From positions 1,674,001 to 1,738,000 of the forward strand of contig NZ_CP016172.1 in NCBI RefSeq assembly GCF_001676725.1: 64,000 bases of DNA, in the 5' to 3' direction. This DNA comes from Bordetella flabilis. Lineage in GTDB: Bacteria > Pseudomonadota > Gammaproteobacteria > Burkholderiales > Burkholderiaceae_B. Position numbers and translations under genes: made by a program. Below, in pieces: positions 1 to 5,770 of the stretch; the stretch's first letter is position 1, and each line of letters opens with the position of its first letter. A model generated the notes under the pieces. It was not told where the DNA came from. It did no database searches and was given only the letters and a program-made list of their open reading frames with translations.

Positions 1-510
1 TTCCCCTATCGCGACTATATCGAGCCAGCCGTCGTATCGGGCGATAGGGTCAGCGACTACATGACCGCGATTCGGGCGAACTCGGTCGACTTCCTGCTTG
101 CGCTGCAGGCGCGGATTCCCGATGGCTCCATCGTTTTCTATACATCAGACCACGGGCAAAGCCTCGCCGGCGGGGCCACCCATTGCAACACCGGGGACGC
201 AATCACCGAGCAGGAGTATCGCGTGCCATTCCTTGCGATGGCCACAGATCCCAGCCTGCAGGCCCGCCTTCAGAGGGCGTCGCACACCCAGCACGACAGG
301 CTGACCCACCTGGAGTTCTCGGAGTCGATTCGTAATGCGATGGGGTATCAGTTGGACGGGATGAAATCGCTATTCACGTCCACCCCCCTCGCTTCCCCGT
401 TCTGTGGGCTGTATGGCTCGCCGAAAGTGTTCTTCGGTGTGCGACCGGAATGCAAGGCCCTGTGGGCGCTCTCGGACCAGAAGGAGCCGCCAATCCCACC
501 TGGCTCATGA
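1..510 (+). CDS. sulfatase-fold transferase/hydrolase, C-terminal part (partial)
   Basis: The frame is open from the first base, so this is the last 169 residues of a protein that starts left of the window. Visible residues 49-53 read SDHGQ inside a hydrophobic strand (IVFYTSDHGQSL), the metal-binding Asp-His signature of the alkaline phosphatase/sulfatase superfamily as found in phosphoethanolamine transferases of the EptA/CptA type. The following EYRVPFLAM segment fits the same fold. Such enzymes sit in the inner membrane with a periplasmic catalytic domain and modify lipid A or core sugars. The membrane half is outside the window, so transferase versus sulfatase cannot be decided. It converges on the aldolase gene, with about 65 bases between them and no clear terminator. 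Confidence 0.75.
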   Translation, partial: FPYRDYIEPAVVSGDRVSDYMTAIRANSVDFLLALQARIPDGSIVFYTSDHGQSLAGGATHCNTGDAITEQEYRVPFLAMATDPSLQARLQRASHTQHDRLTHLEFSESIRNAMGYQLDGMKSLFTSTPLASPFCGLYGSPKVFFGVRPECKALWALSDQKEPPIPPGS

Positions 511-575
511 GTCGCCAGCGCGCGCAATACACGGTGCACGGTGGCCTTCCAAGGCAAGCGCACGCTCGCCACGGC

Positions 576-1349
576 TCAAAGCGCCGGTAGCTCCCGGCGC
601 GCGCGGCGCGAGTAGTAGGCGAACGTCGCTTCATACCGCCGCGGCGTACTGACCCACTTCTGCGCCTCCGCGCCCAGGTCGTGGGGAATCGGCTGGATCT
701 CGCCCGCGGCCATCGCCAGCAATTGCAGCCGCGCTGCGCGTTCGAACATCACGCCCAGCACGCAGGCTTCTTCTACGCTGGCGCCGCACACCAGCAGCCC
801 GTGGTGCGAAAGCAGGATAGCCTTCTTGTTCCCCAGCGCGCCGCTGATGATCTCGCCTTCCTCATTGCCCACCGGAATGCCGGGCCACTCGCCCAGGAAC
901 GCGACCTGGTCATACAGCACGCAGGTATCCATGTGCGAGATGGTCAACGGCACTTCCAGCATCGCCAGCGCGGATGCGTGCGGCGCGTGCGAGTGCACGA
1001 TGCAGTTGATGTCCGGCCGCGCGCGATACAGCCAGGAATGGAAGCGGTTGGCCGGATTGGGCATCCCTTCGCCCTTCAGCACGTTGAGGTCTTGGTCGAC
1101 CAGCAGCAGGTTGTCGCTGGTAATTTCATCGAAACCCAGGCCGAGGCGCTGCGTCCAGTAGGTGCCCGCCGTCTCCGCGCGAGCGGTGATCTGGCCGGAC
1201 AGGCCGGAGTCGTGCCCGAACGCGAAGAGGATGCGGCAAGTCTCGGCGACCGCTTCGCGCAGCGGCATCTTTTCCGAGCGCAGGTCGCTTTCCATTTTCT
1301 TGAGCGAAGCGCTGACGATTTCGCCCTTTTTGAGTTGCATGGTTTCCAT
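576..1349 (-). CDS. class II aldolase/adducin family protein
   Basis: The protein has 257 residues, the usual size for the class II aldolase/adducin fold. Zinc ligands are visible as HSH at residues 119-121 and the later SHHG at 181-184, the His triad shared with fuculose-phosphate aldolase and its relatives. Family members cleave or epimerise phosphorylated sugars, or decarboxylate hydroxy acids. The substrate here cannot be named, and no phosphate-binding context is obvious. The start at 1349 is chosen because AGGAGA lies 7 bases upstream; an ATG three codons in has poorer spacing. It lies 100 bases downstream of a Bug receptor in the same direction, so the pair probably forms an operon in which the receptor captures the acid that the aldolase processes. 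That functional link is inference. Confidence 0.85.
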   Translation of the reverse strand: METMQLKKGEIVSASLKKMESDLRSEKMPLREAVAETCRILFAFGHDSGLSGQITARAETAGTYWTQRLGLGFDEITSDNLLLVDQDLNVLKGEGMPNPANRFHSWLYRARPDINCIVHSHAPHASALAMLEVPLTISHMDTCVLYDQVAFLGEWPGIPVGNEEGEIISGALGNKKAILLSHHGLLVCGASVEEACVLGVMFERAARLQLLAMAAGEIQPIPHDLGAEAQKWVSTPRRYEATFAYYSRRARRELPAL

Positions 1350-1449
1350 GTCGGTCTCCTGGTTCGAGAAGAGTGTAAAGGGGTTATTCGTAGAGAGTGT
1401 CCGTCGGTCGGCTAAGGAGCGCCGCAGGGGATATCCGCGGCCGCTTCGT

Positions 1450-2430
1450 TCACTGTTCCTTTGCGCCGGCCAGGATCTTGGACCAGCGCTTGTCTTCCTC
1501 CGCCACCAGACGCCGGAATTGATCCGGCGAAGACGAGGCGGTGGCCGTGCCCTGCTTGAGCAATGTGTCCTTGAATATGGGATCGGCCACCACCTTGGCC
1601 ACTGCTGCATTGAGCGTGTCGACGACATCGGCCGGCAGGCCGGCCGGGCCGATCAGGCCCGCCACGGAACCCGAGACGATGCCCGGATAGCCGAGTTCCG
1701 TTGTCGAAGGCACGTCCGGCGCGCTCGCGAGCCGCTGCGTATTGGCCACCGCCAGCGCGCGCAGCTTCTGCGAAGCGACGAAGGGCATAACCTGCGGCGT
1801 CGCTTCGAACGTCATGTCCACCTGCCCGGCTACCACGCCGGTCACGGACTCGGCGCCGCTCTTGTATGGCACGTGCAGGAACCGGATGTCCTGCGCTTCC
1901 TGCAGGATCGCCATGCCTTGATAGGGCGAACTGCCCAGGCCAGCCGTTCCGAAGCTGATCGAGTTGGGCTTGTCCTTGGCCAGCTTGATCAGGTCGCCGA
2001 GGTTCGCGGCCGCCACGCCCGCGTTCACCGCGATGAGATGCGGCGTATTGGCGACCAGGGAGATGTAGGTGAAGTCCTTCTTGCTGTCGAACGGGGCCTT
2101 CATGCCCGTATGCGGGTTCACCGCCAGTACGCCCATCGTGGTGAACATCAGCGTGTAGCCATCGGGTTTGGCCCGCCTGATGTAGTCGGCCGCGATGTTG
2201 CCGCCGGCGCCTGGCCGATTTTCGACGATCACCGTCTGGCCGAGCTGTTCGCCCAATGCCTTGCCAGCGGCGCGCGCCACGAGGTCTGTGATCCCGCCGG
2301 CGCCGAAGGGCACGACGAGGCTGATGGGGCGGTCGGGATATCCGCCGGCGAGCACGGATGGCGAGAACAGAGACAGCGGGGCAAGACAGGCGAGCGCGCT
2401 GAGCAGCGCGCGGCGGTGCGATGGCTTCAT
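1450..2430 (-). CDS. Bug family tripartite tricarboxylate transporter substrate-binding protein
   Basis: A 326-residue periplasmic receptor of the Bug/TctC family. The N-terminus carries two Arg followed by a hydrophobic stretch to about residue 28 (signal peptide). The mature part begins YPDRPISLVVPFGAGG, and the family hallmark NRPGAGGN lies at residues 71-78. Bug receptors bind small carboxylates or amino acids and hand them to TctAB-type membrane permeases; no tctA or tctB lies nearby, as is usual for the many orphan Bug genes of Bordetella. The ATG at 2430 is preferred because GGGAGA lies 7 bases upstream; a TTG two codons earlier is possible. It is the first gene of a likely operon with the aldolase and is divergent from an XRE-cupin regulator. 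Confidence 0.9.
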   Translation of the reverse strand: MKPSHRRALLSALACLAPLSLFSPSVLAGGYPDRPISLVVPFGAGGITDLVARAAGKALGEQLGQTVIVENRPGAGGNIAADYIRRAKPDGYTLMFTTMGVLAVNPHTGMKAPFDSKKDFTYISLVANTPHLIAVNAGVAAANLGDLIKLAKDKPNSISFGTAGLGSSPYQGMAILQEAQDIRFLHVPYKSGAESVTGVVAGQVDMTFEATPQVMPFVASQKLRALAVANTQRLASAPDVPSTTELGYPGIVSGSVAGLIGPAGLPADVVDTLNAAVAKVVADPIFKDTLLKQGTATASSSPDQFRRLVAEEDKRWSKILAGAKEQ

Positions 2431-2467
2431 GGTCAATCTCCCTTGTTCTGGAATTGAATTGGAATCA

Positions 2468-2508
2468 GGTGTCAGACACCATGGTGTTTAGTATGACACT
2501 TAAGTGTC
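2468..2508. promoter_or_regulatory. cluster of nested palindromes, candidate operator between divergent genes
   Basis: The divergent intergenic region contains GGTGTCAGACACC (2468-2480), overlapping ACACCATGGTGT (2476-2487), then GACACTTAAGTGTC (2495-2508). All three are perfect inverted repeats built from the same GTGT(C)/(G)ACAC half-site. They lie 38-78 bases upstream of the Bug gene start and 108-148 bases upstream of the regulator start, a natural place for autoregulation and operon control by the XRE protein. The repeats are seen directly; the binding protein is inferred. Confidence 0.6.
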
Positions 2509-2615
2509 CTTATAGGAAACGAAAGTTGATTCGGTAAAACCCTGCGTCTAGAATTCCTCTTCGGCGCAGGGCATCCCGACCAGGGGGCGGCGCGGCACGG
2601 GGCTTATGCGGAAAC

Positions 2616-3203
2616 ATGGAAGACAAACTGCGCGACAACGTCCTGGGTGAACGCCTGGCATCGTTCCGGAAACTGAATGCATTGACGTTGGAGCAGGTCG
2701 CGGAACGCGCCACGCTGACCAAGAGCTATCTCTCAAAGCTGGAACGTGGCCTGTCGTCGCCGACCATTGGGACGTTGTTGAAGCTGGCGAAGGCGCTGGA
2801 TGTCAGCGTCGACCAGCTGATAGGGGAGCCGGCGCAATCCAGCGAGATCCTGCTGGTGCGCGCCGCCGACCGCGTTCCCTTCAGCCCGTCGCGGGAGCGG
2901 CAGGGTTATACCTATGAAGCCATCGCCACCGAACGCCTGAACAAGGCGATGACCCCGTTCATGATGACGCCGCCGTTCTCGGTGGACGCCGAACACGAAC
3001 TCGTCAGCCATGCGGGGGAGGAACTGATCTACGTCGTCAGCGGCGACATGGAAGTCATCTTCGCCGGCCACACCATAGCCATGACCGCGGGCGACTCCCT
3101 GTACTTCAATGCGTCGCTTCCCCACCGCTCCCGGTCGCTAGGGGCCACGCCGGCCCAGGCGCTGGTGGTTGTGTCTGATCCGACGAGGCGGCCTGGCGCA
3201 TGA
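2616..3203 (+). CDS. XRE family transcriptional regulator with C-terminal cupin domain
   Basis: A 195-residue regulator. Residues about 10-64 form a lambda-repressor-like helix-turn-helix (TLEQVAERATLTKSYLSKLE is the recognition part, followed by SPTIGTLLKLAKALDVS). Residues about 115-190 form a small cupin barrel, visible in HAGEELIYVVSGDMEV and GDSLYFNASLPHR, where the His and Glu residues could hold a metal. This architecture is typical of PuuR-like and other local repressors that sense a small ligand through the cupin. It is transcribed away from the Bug-aldolase operon across a 185-base region rich in palindromes, so it most likely controls that operon and itself. The ligand is unknown. 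Confidence 0.9.
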   Translation: MEDKLRDNVLGERLASFRKLNALTLEQVAERATLTKSYLSKLERGLSSPTIGTLLKLAKALDVSVDQLIGEPAQSSEILLVRAADRVPFSPSRERQGYTYEAIATERLNKAMTPFMMTPPFSVDAEHELVSHAGEELIYVVSGDMEVIFAGHTIAMTAGDSLYFNASLPHRSRSLGATPAQALVVVSDPTRRPGA

Positions 3204-3238
3204 CTGGCGCATACACGGCGCGCAAGTGGCGCAGCTGG

Positions 3239-3281
3239 TGGTGCCCGAGACCGGAATCGAACCGGTACGGCCGATTAAAGC
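3239..3281 (-). repeat. partial copy of tRNA-Leu(UAA) 3' end (att-like repeat)
   Basis: These 43 bases are identical to 4241-4283, the last 43 bases (variable-arm part, T-arm, acceptor and CCA) of the intact tRNA-Leu(UAA) gene. The match stops abruptly in the variable arm, so this copy cannot fold into a tRNA. A duplicated tRNA 3' end in direct orientation is the normal footprint of tyrosine-recombinase integration. Confidence 0.85.
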
Positions 3282-3530
3282 GGCGGTGCGCGCCTATCAA
3301 ACAGGCGGTGATATGGAGCAAGCCGCTCATTAGCAGGAAATCGCTTCGCCCGCTCGACTCACAAAAGATATCGCTTGACGCATCGCAGCAGTGGCCCCAT
3401 AGTGGGGGTAGATTCTCAAGCGTTGCGATCGTTCGGTTGTTGTCGAGTTAGCAGTTCGTCATCATTGTCCATGTCCCTCCTTGATCGTCTCTGTTTTCGG
3501 ACGTGCGTCCGTATCTCATCAAGGATTTAT

Positions 3531-3740
3531 ATGGAAATGGAAACCGGTGTCGTTAAGTGGTTCAACGCTGAAAAGGGCTTCGGCTTCATCATGCCTGAGA
3601 GTGGCGGCAAGGATTTGTTCGCGCATTTCTCCGAAATTCAAGGCGGTGGATACAAATCGCTCGAAGAGAATCAGCGCGTTAGCTTCATCGCTGGTCAGGG
3701 CGCCAAAGGCCCGCAAGCAACGAAGATCACGCCGCTGTAA
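3531..3740 (+). CDS. cold-shock domain protein (CspA family)
   Basis: A 69-residue single cold-shock domain, the typical CspA length. RNP1 is KGFGFI at residues 15-20 and RNP2 is DLFAHF at 28-33; in most family members RNP2 reads DVFVHF, so this is a mild variant. Such proteins bind single-stranded RNA and DNA and melt mRNA structure. The start at 3531 has AAGGA five bases upstream; the second ATG at 3537 is also possible. About 250 bases of non-coding leader follow the tRNA fragment, in keeping with the long structured leaders of csp genes, although no cold-box is claimed. A strong terminator follows. It lies inside the segment bounded by tRNA-Leu repeats. Confidence 0.92.
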   Translation: MEMETGVVKWFNAEKGFGFIMPESGGKDLFAHFSEIQGGGYKSLEENQRVSFIAGQGAKGPQATKITPL

Positions 3741-3786
3741 GCACTAGCCGCCGACGCGTTGCCGTTGGCGTACCCGTGCAATAAAG

Positions 3787-3809
3787 AGCCCTCATTAGAG
3801 GGCTTTTTT
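3787..3809 (+). terminator. rho-independent terminator of the cold-shock gene
   Basis: AGCCCTC, loop ATTA, GAGGGCT, followed by a run of T residues, 46 bases after the stop codon. The stem is a perfect 7-bp hairpin. Confidence 0.9.
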
Positions 3810-3932
3810 GTATGAGATTGCGCCTAGAGGAGGCCCTGGGTTGTTGAAGCGCCCACGGCCGCACCCAGACAGCGTGATGGCAAGTGGGCCTGTGACGGCA
3901 CCCGGCGCAGGGGACTCTGGCTGCCCCAGAAC

Positions 3933-4190
3933 CTAGCTCTTTTGCAGGCGCTTCTCGGGTGGTAGTCCTTGAACAGTGGATGCTGGTCGGCACTGATGGT
4001 CAGCATGGTGTAGCTCTCGATCCATTCCCTGGCCGGCGAGCGCCACTTGTTCAACAGCCCGCGATCCCCAGCGGCGCACCGTCAGCCACCGGAACTGGGT
4101 GTCCACGACCTTACCGCTGCGCCAGTCCGGTTCGAAGATTGCGTCGGTCGGCAAGCTCGTCAAATGCGGAACGCCTCGCGGAACATTTGC
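3933..4190 (-). pseudogene. decayed SRAP (YedK/HMCES-like) gene fragment
   Basis: Reading the minus strand, recognisable pieces of an SOS-response-associated peptidase occur in order but in different frames: DAIFEPDWRSGK (about 4150-4110), then ADGAPLGIAG, then LNKWRSPAREWIESYTML and ISADQHPLFKDYH, then PEKRLQKS ending at 3933. In intact family members these pieces join as AIFEPxWxSGK...GxPxGIAGLWxxW...SYTMLTxNADxHP. At least three frameshifts are needed to connect them, and the catalytic N-terminal Cys region and the C-terminus are missing. SRAP proteins crosslink abasic sites in single-stranded DNA and are frequent cargo of phages and islands. The copy here cannot make a working product. 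The assignment rests on remembered family motifs. Confidence 0.65.
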
Positions 4191-4240
4191 GGAACGCCTC
4201 TGCTTCTGCGAATAGGCACTACGCCGTAAACCTGCGTCTT

Positions 4241-4329
4241 TGGTGCCCGAGACCGGAATCGAACCGGTACGGCCGATTAAAGCCGGAGGATTTTAAGTCC
4301 TCTGTGTCTACCAATTTCACCACTCGGGC
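4241..4329 (-). tRNA. tRNA-Leu (anticodon UAA)
   Basis: 89 bases including encoded CCA. The acceptor stem GCCCGAG pairs with CTCGGGC, the anticodon stem-loop is GAGGA-CTTAAAA-TCCTC with anticodon TAA, there is a long class II variable arm, and the T-loop is GGTTCGATTCC. It is divergent from the intron-bearing tRNA-Ser and is the probable target of a past integration event on its 3' side. Confidence 0.96.
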
Positions 4330-4405
4330 CTGCTGGGCGGAGTGCGGTGACGGAGCATCGCCCTCGGCGCCGTTGCCGCGCACTGAGCGCCCAGCGGGGA
4401 CGCGC

Positions 4406-4411
4406 ATTGTA
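4406..4411 (-). promoter_or_regulatory. candidate -10 element for tRNA-Leu(UAA)
   Basis: On the minus strand the bases read TACAAT, about 77 bases upstream of the mature tRNA 5' end. No convincing -35 hexamer was seen. The same TACAAT hexamer precedes the divergent tRNA-Ser. Confidence 0.35.
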
Positions 4412-4522
4412 CCGTCCGGCGTCCTCCCCGGGGCCCGTCGCGCCGCGCGGAATGGCCGCGCCCCCCGCAACGGCCTTGTCGAAATCGGTGTCGAAGGACC
4501 CGGGAACACGCACGAAATCCGA

Positions 4523-4528
4523 TACAAT
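4523..4528 (+). promoter_or_regulatory. candidate -10 element for tRNA-Ser
   Basis: TACAAT lies 10 bases before the mature 5' end of tRNA-Ser, which would place transcription start within a few bases of the tRNA. No good -35 match at normal spacing was found. Confidence 0.45.
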
Positions 4529-4537
4529 CCCGCCCGT

Positions 4538-4872
4538 GGAAGGTTGGCAGAGTGGTTGAATGCACCGGTCTTGTTCAATCGAGCGCCGCGGGGGAAACCC
4601 GGCGGATGTAAGGAGTCAAATTCGGTGAAGCCCCTGGACCCGCTTCCGAGGTAACGCCGAGCGAAGATCGATGCCGCCCACGGGCGACGCATCGATAACG
4701 TGTAGAGACTTGACGGCTCCCACCTAACGTCCCCATGCTCATCGGGACCATGGTGAAGGCAAAGTCCAGACCCGCAAACAGGCCGCAGCGCCTGGTGGCG
4801 AAAGCCATAGGGGTACGGAAAACCGGCGGGGCTTCACGGCCCTCGTGAGTTCGAATCTCACACCTTCCGCCA
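4538..4872 (+). tRNA. tRNA-Ser (anticodon UGA), split by a group I intron
   Basis: Exon 1 (4538-4572) and exon 2 (4818-4872) join into a 90-base class II tRNA-Ser. The acceptor GGAAGGT pairs with ACCTTCC, followed by G73 and an encoded CCA. The anticodon stem CCGGT/ACCGG encloses loop CTTGAAA with anticodon TGA, the variable arm is long, and the T-arm is GTGAGTTCGAATCTCAC. The 245-base insertion falls between anticodon positions 34 and 35, so the gene is useless unless the intron is removed. The UGA anticodon reads UCA and, by wobble, UCG codons, so this is likely an essential gene. A standard tRNA search would probably miss it. No other tRNA-Ser is in the window. Confidence 0.93.
4573..4817 (+). 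ncRNA. group I self-splicing intron (IC3-like) in the tRNA-Ser anticodon loop
   Basis: 245 nt, preceded by U and ending in G, as group I introns require. Core blocks match the Azoarcus tRNA-Ile(CAU) intron as I recall it: GTCAAATTCGG (4615-4625), GTGTAGAGACT (4700-4710), CCCACCTAA (4719-4727), ATGGTGAAGGCA (4750-4761) and AGTCCAG (4763-4769), in the same order. P7 forms between AGACT (4706-4710) and AGTC near 4763. GAG at 4581-4583 can serve as internal guide, pairing with exon CUU to give the U-G splice-site wobble. P6a is an 8-bp perfect stem (4667-4674 with 4689-4696) extended by CGCC/GGCG. P9 ends in a GAAA tetraloop (4796-4807). There is no room for a homing endonuclease. Splicing is inferred, not shown. 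Confidence 0.93.
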
Positions 4873-4951
4873 GTTCAATGAACCGGGCGCCGCTCCAGGC
4901 CCCTGGATGCCGCGCAGGTCTCCCGGCCGGTAGTCCCTCCTGCAGCGATCG

Positions 4952-5449
4952 CTACGCCGCTTCCCCCTCAGGCTGCATCAGGAATATCGCCACGGCCATC
5001 ATCGTCATGTAGAAATGAAAGGCGCTGTCCTGGCCATTCCACTGGGTCGACTGCCACATCGAGAACCACTCGCCGCCGATCACCATGAAGCCGATGAACC
5101 AGATGGCGAAACCCAGGCCGATGCCGACGATCCCCAACGATTTGGCCCGGTGAAAGCTTGCGGCCGGCGCCCGCGCCGTGGCGAACAGCCTGATGGCGCA
5201 GACCAGGAAACACAGGCCCATTACCAGTTCGGCGGCGATGATCCCGATATACGCGACGCGCTGTATGTCGGGGTTGGTGATGGCGCGCCACTTCAGCGCG
5301 TTCTCCGGGAACACGGTATCCATGCTCAGCACATGCTGGACGAAGGCGTGGTTCGACGGATAGTCGATGATATTGTCGACGCCGACGAGCAACCCGAACA
5401 GGGCGAGTCCCAGAACCATGACAGCCTTGGCGTAGCGGGCAGCGATCAT
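4952..5449 (-). CDS. DUF2165 family small integral membrane protein
   Basis: 165 residues with about four transmembrane helices (near residues 8-26, 64-86, 105-127 and 140-158). The sequence DNIIDYPSNHAFVQHVLSMDT in the first loop and the conserved Trp/Asn pattern near the end (MWQSTQWNGQDSAF) match the predicted membrane-protein family DUF2165, whose function is unknown. The ATG at 5449 has AAGGA about 8 bases upstream. It stands alone, facing the intron-containing tRNA-Ser gene, with the MFS gene divergent behind it. Confidence 0.8.
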   Translation of the reverse strand: MIAARYAKAVMVLGLALFGLLVGVDNIIDYPSNHAFVQHVLSMDTVFPENALKWRAITNPDIQRVAYIGIIAAELVMGLCFLVCAIRLFATARAPAASFHRAKSLGIVGIGLGFAIWFIGFMVIGGEWFSMWQSTQWNGQDSAFHFYMTMMAVAIFLMQPEGEAA

Positions 5450-5770
5450 CGCGTCGTTCCTTGGTAAGTGCAGCGTGTTGGATAACGGTGGTGGGCATAC
5501 AGCGCGGCCCGCCCGCAGGGCTGGCGTAATTTAGCGTGGAGCAGGCCGGGGTGGAAGGCGGCGGCGCGAATTATTACGCCTCGAGCTGTTGCAGGTTCAT
5601 TTCGGATGCGACCACGCGCCGCGCTGGCCGCCCGGGCAAACCGGACGGGACGCCCTTCAGTGCAGGTCGGTCCTGAAGGAATCCCTTATCCGCCGCATAA
5701 GCGGCCAACGCTGTACGGACGGAAATGAGCGGCGCATCATGCGGGCTCGTACGCAATGGAGTCGCAGCGC
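5450..5770. other. intergenic region without recognised gene
   Basis: About 320 bases between two divergent genes. An 8-bp inverted repeat GGCGTAAT/ATTACGCC (5523-5530 and 5573-5580) with a 42-base gap is the only structure noticed. No RNA family or good promoter was recognised. Confidence 0.5.

Larger units (their letters stand above)
3239..4283. other. segment bounded by tRNA-Leu 3'-end repeats, candidate integration scar
   Basis: The segment runs from the partial repeat to the intact tRNA-Leu(UAA) and lies on the 3' side of the tRNA, where integrated elements normally sit. It holds a complete cold-shock gene with terminator and a frameshifted SRAP relic, but no integrase. It may be what is left of a larger island after deletion. 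The alternative is a simple local duplication of the tRNA end. Confidence 0.5.

Noticed and set aside
1350-1628. Extension of the aldolase frame to 1628
   Set aside because: It enters the 3' end of the Bug receptor gene, has no conserved residues, and the ATG at 1349 has a good ribosome site.
4219-4692. Minus-strand frame and several others over 4200-4870
   Set aside because: They run through tRNA-Leu, tRNA-Ser and the intron; the RNA structures explain the conservation.
4538-4872. tmRNA (ssrA) as an explanation for split tRNA-like ends
   Set aside because: The ends form a tRNA-Ser with a full anticodon stem, not an alanine tRNA-like domain, there is no tag reading frame, and the insert matches group I core blocks.
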